Origin: an uncultured Haloferula sp.
Lineage (GTDB): Bacteria > Verrucomicrobiota > Verrucomicrobiae > Verrucomicrobiales > Akkermansiaceae
Direction: 5' to 3'
DNA length: 15,783 nt
NCBI GenBank assembly: GCA_946885645.1
Contig: CAMPGU010000072.1
Span: 1 to 15,783 of the forward strand
In this document: positions 1 through 6,219 of the stretch, in pieces
Layout of the letters: each line of letters opens with the position of its first letter
Position numbering within the stretch: position 1 is the stretch's first letter
Made by a program: the position numbers and the translations under genes
The notes under the pieces: model-generated
Database searches by the model: none
The model's input: only the letters and a program-made list of their open reading frames with translations
Told to the model about the DNA's origin: nothing

Positions 1-17
1 CTCCCCCCTCCCCCTGC

Positions 18-575
18 ATGAAGATTGATTTCGGCGACCTCTTTGCGAGCGGCTTCGGCCTTGTAATCCGGCAAATCTTCCTGTTCTTCCTGGCGATCTG
101 GGTGGGATGCGCGATCGCGGCAATTTCTTGGATCGCCGGAGATATCGTACGGTTCAGTCGCTTCGATCCCGACGATTGCTGGATCATCCTCGCCAGTCCC
201 CTCCTGCTGCTGAGTGTTTGGCTGTTGCCGAATCTCATCTTTCTCGCGATCACCGGCTGTCGGCTGGTGATTTATTCCGAGTCCACCGGCTTCCGCACTT
301 GGGCGGCTCTGATCGGCGGAGAAACCCTCTTTTCCATGCCCGCGGTCACACGGGAACTACGCGGCGCTTGGCCGGCACTCGCCACCGCCTGGCTTTGCTG
401 CCTGATCCTCATCGCCATGGTCTGCACCGCTCTCTGGTTCTTCCATCAGTGGCAGATCAACCGCTGGGCCGGGGAACTCGCGATGCTGAAATCGGAGAAC
501 GCGATGCGCCGGGCCGAACTGAAGGAAACCTACGGCATCGACAGCGCGGGGCACGACGACGTGACCCTCGACTGA
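18..575 (+). CDS. Hypothetical three-helix membrane protein
   Basis: Function not recognised. The 185-residue product has three strongly hydrophobic stretches at about residues 19-40, 55-80 and 120-142, so it is probably an inner-membrane protein. The stretch between the second and third (about 82-118) is polar with several Arg residues. After the third helix a charged, helix-prone tail (about 143-175, rich in Glu, Lys, Arg, Leu and Ala) could form a short coiled coil; the last residues are acidic. The ATG lies only 17 bases from the window edge behind a pyrimidine-rich stretch with no clear ribosome binding site, so the true start could lie outside the window. The gene is convergent with the MFS gene downstream, with a terminator between them. 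I see no catalytic motif. Confidence 0.6.
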   Translation: MKIDFGDLFASGFGLVIRQIFLFFLAIWVGCAIAAISWIAGDIVRFSRFDPDDCWIILASPLLLLSVWLLPNLIFLAITGCRLVIYSESTGFRTWAALIGGETLFSMPAVTRELRGAWPALATAWLCCLILIAMVCTALWFFHQWQINRWAGELAMLKSENAMRRAELKETYGIDSAGHDDVTLD

Positions 576-577
576 GC

Positions 578-612
578 AAGAAAAAGCGGCGTGGCCCGTA
601 GGACCACGCCGC
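578..612 (-). terminator. Intrinsic terminator of the FucP-like MFS gene
   Basis: A perfect 9-bp inverted repeat, GCGGCGTGG (586-594) and CCACGCCGC (604-612), with a 9-nt loop. On the minus strand it is followed directly by TTTTTCTT, the classic Rho-independent layout, and it lies 24 bp past the stop codon of the minus-strand transporter. On the plus strand no T-run follows, so it probably serves mainly the minus strand, although the stem also sits 10 bp after the stop of the convergent gene. Confidence 0.8.
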
Positions 613-636
613 CGATGAAATCAATGAAGTGGATGA

Positions 637-2238
637 TCAGGCCACCGGGCCTTGCACACCGCCAGCAGCTTGCTCCGGCGTGATTTTCAGCGCCTTATAG
701 CCGCCGATCACCTTGAAGAAGATCAACAGCAGAAGGTAAATGACAGCCATCGTGGCAGGGATGAAGGAATCCGCCTTCAGCGTCTTGCGATCTCCCACGA
801 TGCTGGCTTCCGCCAGTTCCTTCTGATCCGGAGTTCTCTCCTCCGGCTTCGCCGTCTGGGCGGCCGAAAGCTTCGTGCCGTCAAGTCCGGTCACCGGCTC
901 GAGGAACAGGAAGGAACCCGGCTTTTCGGCCTTGTTCGCCTCATAGAGCGCCGGGTTCGTCTGCTGGAGATGCTCCACCGTAAAGCGGTCCTTCGCGTAA
1001 CCCAGGCCCGGACCCCCAAGGAGACCCGCCGACATCATGCCGATACCACCCATGATGGACATGGCGATGGCTCCCGTGCTCGGGAAGCGATCGCCGATCA
1101 CGGCAAGCATGGTGGGCCAGAAAAAGGTCTTGCCCAGCGCATACACCGACAGCGCAAGGAGTGCCGCGCCGAAGCTGGTGATACCGCTCACCATGTTCAG
1201 GCCGATCACCGCGAGAATGGCGCAGATCAGGAGGAGCCCGATTGGCGAGATCTTCATCTTGCTCTCGATGAAGTGAGCGCAGAAGCGCAACGCGAACATG
1301 AGCAAGGAGGTAAACACAAAGAGGATCTTACCTTGGGTCGGAGTCAGGATGTTACCGGTGATGTTCTGGATCCAGCCATCGGTTCCGAGCTCGACCGCCC
1401 CTACCAGCGCATGGGTGATGAAGAGCACGAAGAGCAAAACCGAGCCGATGGAAAAGCGGGTGAGGATCCCTACGGTCACCAGGATGACACCACCGATCGC
1501 CCAAGAGACGGCATCAGGCAATTGAAGCGCGTTCTGGAAGAAGAGCACCAGCATGTAGGATGCGACCGCGGTTCCCAGAATACCGACTTCCTTGAGCATT
1601 TCGCCCACCTTGAGACCCTTTGCCGCTGCCTCCGATTTCGGAAAGGTCTGACCCATGAAGGCAAGCCCGTAGAGCAAGGTCGGAATGAGGAAGAGACCGA
1701 GCTGAATCTTCCAGCCCACACCGGCTCCACCGAGAGTCCAGCCGATCACCCCGCCGATCACCATCCCCGCGGGCCAGGAAGCGTGGAGGATATTGAGGTA
1801 GTGGGTCCGGTTGTTCGGGAACAGCGTGGCGACCAGAGGATTGGCCACCGCCTCCAAGGTTCCATTGGCGAGCGCGAAAACGAAGGTGCCCCAGTAGAGG
1901 AACATGTAAGCGGCGTCCTGGGCCTGCCCTTTATGGGCACCGAAGGTGATCAAGGCCGAGACCACATGGAAAAGGAATGCCGCGAACACCAGCTTCCCGT
2001 AGCCGATCTTGTCCACGATCACGCCGCCGATAATGATGCCGAAACAGAAGCCGGTGAAACCCGCGCCCCCGATGGCTCCGAGCTGAGCCCCGGTGAATCC
2101 GAAATCCGCGGCCCAGTTGGCGAGGATGCCCCCGCGGACGCCGAAACCGATACCGGCGGCAAGAATGGCAAGGAAGCCGGCCCACAGGAGCCGTTTGGCG
2201 TTATGAGCGATGGGTTGATCGCTAAGTGTTGTCGTCAT
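637..2238 (-). CDS. MFS transporter, FucP-like (sugar:H+ symporter type)
   Basis: A 533-residue major facilitator superfamily carrier with about twelve membrane segments, probably importing a sugar or related small molecule across the inner membrane. The N-terminal half starts with an Arg-containing first helix followed by GFGVRGG. A FucP-like segment, [17 protein letters not shown], sits in helix 4-5, matching the family's conserved E-x-x-x-NP region. The cytoplasmic VDKIGYGK and the late [11 protein letters not shown] fit MFS loop motifs. Residues about 413-492 form an unusually long hydrophilic insert, rich in Glu, Lys, Ala and Pro, before the last helix (about 493-512). ATG at 2238 is used; the only purine-rich upstream element is a weak AAGAAA. 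The gene is monocistronic, with a candidate promoter at 2263-2291 and a terminator at 578-612. The substrate cannot be told from sequence. Confidence 0.85.
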   Translation of the reverse strand: MTTTLSDQPIAHNAKRLLWAGFLAILAAGIGFGVRGGILANWAADFGFTGAQLGAIGGAGFTGFCFGIIIGGVIVDKIGYGKLVFAAFLFHVVSALITFGAHKGQAQDAAYMFLYWGTFVFALANGTLEAVANPLVATLFPNNRTHYLNILHASWPAGMVIGGVIGWTLGGAGVGWKIQLGLFLIPTLLYGLAFMGQTFPKSEAAAKGLKVGEMLKEVGILGTAVASYMLVLFFQNALQLPDAVSWAIGGVILVTVGILTRFSIGSVLLFVLFITHALVGAVELGTDGWIQNITGNILTPTQGKILFVFTSLLMFALRFCAHFIESKMKISPIGLLLICAILAVIGLNMVSGITSFGAALLALSVYALGKTFFWPTMLAVIGDRFPSTGAIAMSIMGGIGMMSAGLLGGPGLGYAKDRFTVEHLQQTNPALYEANKAEKPGSFLFLEPVTGLDGTKLSAAQTAKPEERTPDQKELAEASIVGDRKTLKADSFIPATMAVIYLLLLIFFKVIGGYKALKITPEQAAGGVQGPVA

Positions 2239-2262
2239 GGATTTCTTGGGAATAGAGACGGG

Positions 2263-2291
2263 TGTCTAACGGTCATTGCGAAACATGGCAA
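2263..2291 (-). promoter_or_regulatory. Candidate sigma70 promoter of the FucP-like gene
   Basis: On the minus strand TTGCCA (2291-2286, 5 of 6 to TTGACA) is followed after 17 bp by TAGACA (2268-2263, only 3 of 6 to TATAAT). Transcription would start about 20 bp upstream of the ATG. Spacing is ideal but the -10 box is weak, so this is only a candidate. Confidence 0.25.
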
Positions 2292-2373
2292 GCATGCGGA
2301 ATGGCAGCGGGGAACGGATTACACGGAGGATTCCTTTCGGACATGTCGCAATCATCCAAAATCAGCAGCCACG

Positions 2374-2408
2374 AAAAAGCCCGGCCCCTTTCGCAGGAAC
2401 CGGGCTTT
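2374..2408 (-). terminator. Intrinsic terminator of ilvC
   Basis: A perfect 9-bp inverted repeat, AAAGCCCGG (2376-2384) and CCGGGCTTT (2400-2408). The 15-nt loop can pair further (CCT 2387-2389 with AGG 2395-2397). On the minus strand the stem ends in TTTTT (2378-2374). It starts 16 bp beyond the ilvC stop codon, so ilvC is transcribed separately from the MFS gene. Confidence 0.85.
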
Positions 2409-2424
2409 CGGGAAAAGCGGGTGC

Positions 2425-3471
2425 TTACTTGGAAGAAGAGACGTAGCTCGCCTGGGCGGCGCCCTTCTTGAGCTTCTTCTGCTTGATCCAGCTCATGGTG
2501 GAGCGGAGCTTCTCACCGACCTTTTCGATCTGGTGGGCGGCTTCGGCCTTGCGGATCTCGTTGAACTTCTTGCCGCCGCTGGTGGCTTCGGCGATCCATT
2601 CCTTGGCGAACTTGCCGGATTCGATCTCCTTGAGCTGCTTCTGCATGCGCTTCTTCACGGAAGCGTCGATGATCTTCGGGCCCACGGAAACGTCGCCCCA
2701 CTCCGCGGTTTCGGAGATGGAGAAGCGCATGCCGGCGATACCGGCTTCGTTCATGAGGTCCACGATGAGCTTCAGCTCGTGGAGGCACTCGAAGTAGGCC
2801 ATTTCCGGTTGGTAACCGGCTTCCACCAGGGTCTCGAAGCCGGCCTTCACCAGGGCGGAAGCACCGCCGCAAAGGACGCACTGCTCGCCGAAGAGGTCGG
2901 TCACGGTTTCCTCGCGGAAATTGGTCTCGAACACCCCGGCACGGGTGCAACCGACACCGCGGGCCCATGCGAGGGCGATGTCCTTGGCCTTGCCATCGGC
3001 ATCGTTGTGCACGGCGATCAGGCCGGGAACACCCTTGCCATCGACGAACTGGCTGCGGACCGTGTGGCCCGGGCCCTTCGGGGCGACCATGATGACGTTG
3101 ACGTCCTCCGGCGCTTCGATGGTCTTGAAGTGAACGGCGAAGCCGTGGGAGAAGAGGAGGGTTTTGCCCTTCTTGAGGTTCGCGGCGATGTCCTTGTTAT
3201 AGACCGCGGCGATCTTGGTGTCCGGCACGGCGACGAAGATCACGTCGGCGACCTTGACAGCCTCGGCGGTGTCCATGACTTCGAAGCCGAGCTTCTTGGC
3301 GACTTCGCGGGACTTCGACTTCGGGTAGAGGCCGATGACGACCTTCAGGCCGCTGTCCTTGAGGTTGAGGGCGTGGGCGTGGCCCTGGGAACCGAAGCCG
3401 ATGACGGCCAGGGTCTTCTTCTTGAGCGGAGCGAGCGACGCGTCCTTGTTCGTATAGATCTTCGCGGCCAT
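2425..3471 (-). CDS. ilvC: Ketol-acid reductoisomerase, class I (EC 1.1.1.86)
   Basis: This is the second enzyme of valine, leucine and isoleucine synthesis. It isomerises acetolactate or acetohydroxybutyrate and reduces the product with NAD(P)H, in the cytoplasm. The 348-residue length fits short class I enzymes. The Rossmann motif [17 protein letters not shown] occupies residues 25-41, and the following loop KSKS (51-54) carries Ser/Lys suited to the NADPH phosphate. SHGFAVH at 108-114 matches the conserved catalytic His region. D192 and E196 (DLFGEQ) and E228 and E232 (ECLHE) are the expected Mg2+ ligands, and S253 matches the substrate-contacting Ser of the [10 protein letters not shown] segment. 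The C-terminal tail is Lys/Ser-rich. The ATG at 3471 gives the normal N-terminus; no strong ribosome binding site is visible. ilvB and ilvN are not adjacent in this window; the gene stands alone with its own terminator. Confidence 0.97.
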   Translation of the reverse strand: MAAKIYTNKDASLAPLKKKTLAVIGFGSQGHAHALNLKDSGLKVVIGLYPKSKSREVAKKLGFEVMDTAEAVKVADVIFVAVPDTKIAAVYNKDIAANLKKGKTLLFSHGFAVHFKTIEAPEDVNVIMVAPKGPGHTVRSQFVDGKGVPGLIAVHNDADGKAKDIALAWARGVGCTRAGVFETNFREETVTDLFGEQCVLCGGASALVKAGFETLVEAGYQPEMAYFECLHELKLIVDLMNEAGIAGMRFSISETAEWGDVSVGPKIIDASVKKRMQKQLKEIESGKFAKEWIAEATSGGKKFNEIRKAEAAHQIEKVGEKLRSTMSWIKQKKLKKGAAQASYVSSSK

Positions 3472-3706
3472 GGCGATGAGGTTGTCTGGTGATGAACGCC
3501 GGAGCCTCCTGGCCGCGGCGGGCGGACAAGCTGGACGCTTGATAACGAAGGGTCAAGCGCGCGCTTCGCGGCGGGGCGAGCCGGTTGCTCCCGCGGGAAC
3601 CCCCTTTCGTCACAGCTCGCTTGGGCTCCCGCGCCCGGATGACCCATCTTCCCCCCAGCCGCGTGAACACGCGCCCGGAACCCTTGCACCCGCCATCCTT
3701 CATCCC

Positions 3707-4660
3707 ATGTCCCCTATCCCGCTTCTTCAAGGAGCAGCCATCTTTCTCGTCTCGTCCTCATCCCTCGTGGCTGCCGAGTGGAGCAGCGATTATACCGCGG
3801 CCCGCAAACAAGCCGCGGCCGAGAAGAAGGACCTGCTGATCGACTTCACCGGTTCGGACTGGTGCACCTGGTGCATCAAGCTGCGGAAAGAGGTCTTCGC
3901 GCAGCCCCCTTTCGCGGAGGGAACCAAGGACAGATATGTCCTGGTGGAGCTGGACTATCCGAGGGACAAGACCGGCCTCCCGGTGGCGGTGGTGAAGCAA
4001 AACGAGGAGCTGCTGAAAAAATACCCCATCAAAGGTTATCCCAGCATTCTCCTCTGCGATCCAAATGGCCGGCCCTTCGCCGTCACCGGCTATCAGGCCG
4101 GCGGCCCCGGGAATTACCTGAAGCACCTGGACGGACTACAGGCGAGGAAGGCCAAGCGGGACGAGGGCCTCTCCGCTGCGGCGGGCAAGACCGGCGTCGA
4201 AAAGGCGAGGCAGCTCGTCGCGGTGCTCGACGCCCTCGAACTGGACCCGCCGATGATGCGCGAGTGGTACGCGGACGTGTGCAGCCAGATCAAAGAGGCC
4301 GATCCCGCCGATGAGACGGGCTTCGCCAAAAGAGAGGCAGCGGAGATCAAGTTCGCGGGCTTCATGACCAAGCTGCTCGAGCTGCGCACGAAGCAGGATC
4401 TCGAAGGCGTGGCCGGTCTGGTGGCCGCGACTTTGGCAGATCCTGCGATGCAGGGAGAACTCCGCATCCCCATTTATGGCCATTACGCCGGAACTCTCGC
4501 CTACGCGGACAAAAAGGACGAAGCCATCGCGGTCCTCCGGAAAGGGATCGCGGAGGATCCCGGGAGACCGGGAGCAAAGGAACTGCAGGAGTTCATCGCT
4601 ATTTTGGAGCGGGAGAAAGCGGGGCTTCCGCCGGTGGCTCCGGCACGGACGGAAGAATAG
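3707..4660 (+). CDS. Exported thioredoxin-fold protein with helical C-terminal domain
   Basis: A 317-residue protein. The start at 3707 is chosen because it begins with a convincing signal peptide (hydrophobic core about 6-21, cleavage expected after VAA at 21-23); the frame is open upstream to 3470, but that sequence is low-complexity and looks non-coding. A thioredoxin-like domain follows, with SDWCTWC giving a CxxC at C53 and C56, and the later GYPSILL matches the thioredoxin cis-Pro region. It resembles thioredoxin_7/DsbD-gamma-type domains. From about residue 145 an Ala/Glu/Lys-rich helical region contains one TPR-like pair near the end (GTLAYADKKDEAIAVLRKGI). It probably acts outside the cytoplasm in thiol-disulfide exchange; the partner is unknown. 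The 235 bp upstream, shared with divergent ilvC, are GC-rich and show no clear promoter. Confidence 0.75.
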   Translation: MSPIPLLQGAAIFLVSSSSLVAAEWSSDYTAARKQAAAEKKDLLIDFTGSDWCTWCIKLRKEVFAQPPFAEGTKDRYVLVELDYPRDKTGLPVAVVKQNEELLKKYPIKGYPSILLCDPNGRPFAVTGYQAGGPGNYLKHLDGLQARKAKRDEGLSAAAGKTGVEKARQLVAVLDALELDPPMMREWYADVCSQIKEADPADETGFAKREAAEIKFAGFMTKLLELRTKQDLEGVAGLVAATLADPAMQGELRIPIYGHYAGTLAYADKKDEAIAVLRKGIAEDPGRPGAKELQEFIAILEREKAGLPPVAPARTEE

Positions 4661-4667
4661 CTTTGCA

Positions 4668-4694
4668 GTGAAATTTCGGTCCCGGTGAAATTTC
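4668..4694. repeat. Paired GTGAAATTTC direct repeat upstream of tetR
   Basis: GTGAAATTTC occurs at 4668-4677 and again at 4685-4694, 17 bp start to start. Each copy contains the 8-bp palindrome GAAATTTC. The pair overlaps a weak candidate tetR promoter: TTTGCA (4662-4667), 18-bp spacer, TGAAAT (4686-4691). This would place the start of transcription just before the operator at 4703. It could be a regulator site or a coincidence in AT-rich promoter DNA. Confidence 0.35.
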
Positions 4695-4702
4695 CTCTTG
4701 TT

Positions 4703-4722
4703 GTTTACCAAATGGTCAACTA
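4703..4722. promoter_or_regulatory. TetR-type operator 1 (tetR promoter)
   Basis: GTTTACCAAATGGTCAACTA. The first 18 bases form an imperfect palindrome: seven of nine opposed base pairs are complementary around a centre between bases 9 and 10, with ACCA/TGGT and GTT/AAC arms. Close copies lie upstream of the reductase (5377) and of the efflux adaptor gene (6195). It ends 11 bp before the preferred GTG start of tetR, the position expected for autorepression. It is the most symmetrical copy, perhaps the tightest site. Confidence 0.75.
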
Positions 4723-4733
4723 CTTGTTCCGGC

Positions 4734-5354
4734 GTGGGACGCAAAAGCGACGCCAAACAACGACTTCTCGATGCTGCCTTGGATCTGATCTGGGAGAACA
4801 GCTACGGGGTCGTGACGATTGACGCGATCTGCGAGAAGGCAGGCGTCAAGAAGGGCAGCTTTTATTACTTCTTCGAATCCAAGGCCGATCTTGCGGTCGC
4901 CGCGCTGGAAGAGGAATGGCAGGCGGAGATCAAACCGAAGTTCGACGCCATGTTCTCGGTCTCGAACCCGCCCCTGGAGCGCATCCGCCTGATGCTGGTT
5001 TCCTCGATGGAATGCCAGAAGGAGATTCAGGAGCAGTACGGCCAGATCCTCGGCTGCCCGTGTTTCTCGCTGGGTTCGGAGGTTTGCACCCAGAACGAGC
5101 CTATCCGCCAGAAGGTCCAGGAAACCCTCTGCCGCACGGTCCGCTATCTGGAGTCCGCGATCCGCGACGCGCAGGCGGAAGGCTCCGTCGGCCCCGGGGA
5201 TCCGCTCATCAAGGCCAAGGCCGTTTACACTCTCTACGAAGGCAGCCTGACTGAAGCCCGCATCCAGAACAGCTTGGACCCCCTTCGCATTCTTCCGGAA
5301 ATCGTCATGGATTTCCTCGGCGTGCCGGCTGCTGCCTCCGCCCGTAATCCGTAA
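4734..5354 (+). CDS. TetR/AcrR-family transcriptional repressor
   Basis: A 206-residue ligand-responsive repressor, probably a dimer. The N-terminal helix-turn-helix domain includes RLLDAALDLIWENSY (10-24) and the recognition region TIDAICEKAGVKKGSFYYFF (28-47), followed by SKADL (49-53). The C-terminal domain (about 65-200) is helical and should hold the ligand pocket and dimer face. It has six cysteines (C33, C94, C108, C110, C118, C133); GCPCFSLGSEVC at 107-118 concentrates three of them where relatives usually have GCP-x-GNL-x-x-E. The start is taken as GTG at 4734, giving MGRKSDAKQRL, the usual N-terminus of such proteins. A TTG at 4698 would place the operator inside the coding region. 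Three copies of the operator suggest it controls itself, the SDR and the RND pump. The ligand is unknown. Confidence 0.9.
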   Translation: MGRKSDAKQRLLDAALDLIWENSYGVVTIDAICEKAGVKKGSFYYFFESKADLAVAALEEEWQAEIKPKFDAMFSVSNPPLERIRLMLVSSMECQKEIQEQYGQILGCPCFSLGSEVCTQNEPIRQKVQETLCRTVRYLESAIRDAQAEGSVGPGDPLIKAKAVYTLYEGSLTEARIQNSLDPLRILPEIVMDFLGVPAAASARNP

Positions 5355-5376
5355 GTTCCCTTTTTTTAGCCTGTTT

Positions 5377-5400
5377 GTTTACTAGTCAGTCAACTATAAA
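5377..5400 (+). promoter_or_regulatory. TetR-type operator 2 with -10 box of the SDR gene
   Basis: GTTTACTAGTCAGTCAACTA (5377-5396) matches operator 3 at 17 of 20 bases and shares TTTAC and GTCAACTA with both other copies. It overlaps TATAAA (5395-5400), a good -10 box 14 bp upstream of the ATG. TTGTTT (5375-5380) is a possible -35, but the spacing of 14 bp is short. Binding here would block RNA polymerase. The lead-in T-run 5361-5367 has no convincing hairpin before it, so read-through from tetR is possible. Confidence 0.7.
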
Positions 5401-5414
5401 CGAGTGTTTGAATT

Positions 5415-6170
5415 ATGAGCGCAAAGAAACTTGAAGGAAAAGTCGCCGTCGTCACCGGAGCTTCCAAGGGCATCGGTGCCGCGATTGCAAAGCAACTGGC
5501 CGCCGAAGGGTCGAAGGTCGTGGTCAACTACGCCTCCAGCCGTGAAGGTGCGGACCGTGTCGTCTCGGAGATCAGGAAAAGCGGGGGGCAAGCGATTGCC
5601 GTGCAAGCTGACCTTTCCAAGGAAGACGACGTGGTCCGCCTCTTCGCCGAAGCCAAGAAGGAGTTCGGGCACTTGGATATCCTCGTGAACAATGCCGGGG
5701 TTTACCAATTCGCCCCGCTGGATCAGATCGACGCCGCTCACTTCCGGTGGCACTTCGATGTGAACGTGCTGGGCCTGCTTCTGGCCTCCCGGGAAGCCCT
5801 TTCATTGTTCCCCGCAGAAGGCGGCTGCATCATCAACATCAGTTCCGCGGTTTCCACCGGCCGCTTCCCGGGCGCTGCCGTTTACAGCGCCACCAAGGGA
5901 GCCGTGGATGCCCTGACCCGTGCGCTGGCAGCCGAACTCGGGCCGCGCAAGATCCGGGTGAACACGATCAATCCCGGCATGGTGGAAACCGAAGGCGTCC
6001 ATACCGCCGGCGTCGCAGGCAGTGAATTGCAGACCCACGTGGAGTCACTGACTCCGCTGGGCCGGATTGGCCAACCGGAAGACATTTCGGGTGCGGCTGT
6101 CTTTTTGGCCTCCTCCGATTCGTCATGGATCACAGGGGAGAGCTTTTTCATCTCCGGCGGCATGCGCTAA
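5415..6170 (+). CDS. Short-chain dehydrogenase/reductase (classical SDR, FabG-like)
   Basis: A 251-residue cytoplasmic oxidoreductase, full length for classical SDRs. It has the cofactor motif TGASKGIG (14-21), NNAG (92-95), and the catalytic tetrad N117, S144, Y157 and K161 (YSATK). NYASSR (38-43) after the second strand, with Ser/Arg and no acidic residue at the strand end, favours NADP(H). The C-terminal FISGG tail is typical. The family reduces carbonyls or oxidises alcohols; annotation pipelines would call it 3-oxoacyl-ACP reductase or glucose 1-dehydrogenase, but the substrate cannot be assigned. It lies 60 bp after tetR, has its own operator and promoter, and ends in a compact terminator. 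Shared control with an efflux pump suggests a role in detoxifying a compound rather than in fatty-acid synthesis (inference). Confidence 0.93.
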   Translation: MSAKKLEGKVAVVTGASKGIGAAIAKQLAAEGSKVVVNYASSREGADRVVSEIRKSGGQAIAVQADLSKEDDVVRLFAEAKKEFGHLDILVNNAGVYQFAPLDQIDAAHFRWHFDVNVLGLLLASREALSLFPAEGGCIINISSAVSTGRFPGAAVYSATKGAVDALTRALAAELGPRKIRVNTINPGMVETEGVHTAGVAGSELQTHVESLTPLGRIGQPEDISGAAVFLASSDSSWITGESFFISGGMR

Positions 6171-6183
6171 TCGCGCATTTTTT
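6162..6183 (+). terminator. Compact intrinsic terminator overlapping the SDR stop codon
   Basis: ATGCGC (6162-6167) and GCGCAT (6173-6178) form a 6-bp stem around a TAATC loop that contains the last two bases of the gene's stop codon region. Six T residues follow (6178-6183). The stem is short but placed exactly at the gene end, and the next gene has its own operator, which supports a transcription break here. Confidence 0.6.
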
Positions 6184-6194
6184 CGGGCCTAAAT

Positions 6195-6214
6195 CTTTAC
6201 CAATCAGTCAACTA
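6195..6214. promoter_or_regulatory. TetR-type operator 3 (efflux operon)
   Basis: CTTTACCAATCAGTCAACTA, the third copy of the operator, differing from copy 2 at three positions and from copy 1 at four. It is the least symmetrical (five of nine opposed pairs). It ends only 5 bp before the ATG of the adaptor gene, leaving no room for a -10 box and leader in between. The promoter must lie within or upstream of the operator, or the mRNA is nearly leaderless. Confidence 0.7.
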
Positions 6215-6219
6215 CCTCA

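Noticed and set aside
652..3492. A continuous 946-codon open frame on the plus strand, antisense to both the MFS gene and ilvC.
   Set aside because: Its product is a His/Asp/Glu/Gly/Arg-rich low-complexity sequence without domains, and it mirrors two clearly functional genes, their terminator and the gap between them. It is a typical artefact of GC-rich codon use on the opposite strand.
3551..3556. TTGACC on the minus strand as the -35 box of an ilvC promoter.
   Set aside because: No acceptable -10 box lies 15-19 bp downstream (CAGCTT at 17 bp matches at only two positions).
4698..4733. TTG at 4698 as start of the TetR gene.
   Set aside because: It would give 12 extra residues unlike the family's N-terminus and would place operator 1 within the coding region. 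GTG at 4734 gives the usual MGRKSDA start.
5355..5376. T-run at 5361-5367 as a terminator after tetR.
   Set aside because: No stable hairpin precedes the T-run, so an intrinsic terminator cannot be supported; read-through into the SDR gene remains possible.
5521..5530. TGGTCAACTA inside the SDR gene, identical to the right half of operator 1.
   Set aside because: The left half at the proper distance (5511-5516, TCGAAG) does not match, and the bases encode the conserved strand VVNY, so the match is explained by coding.
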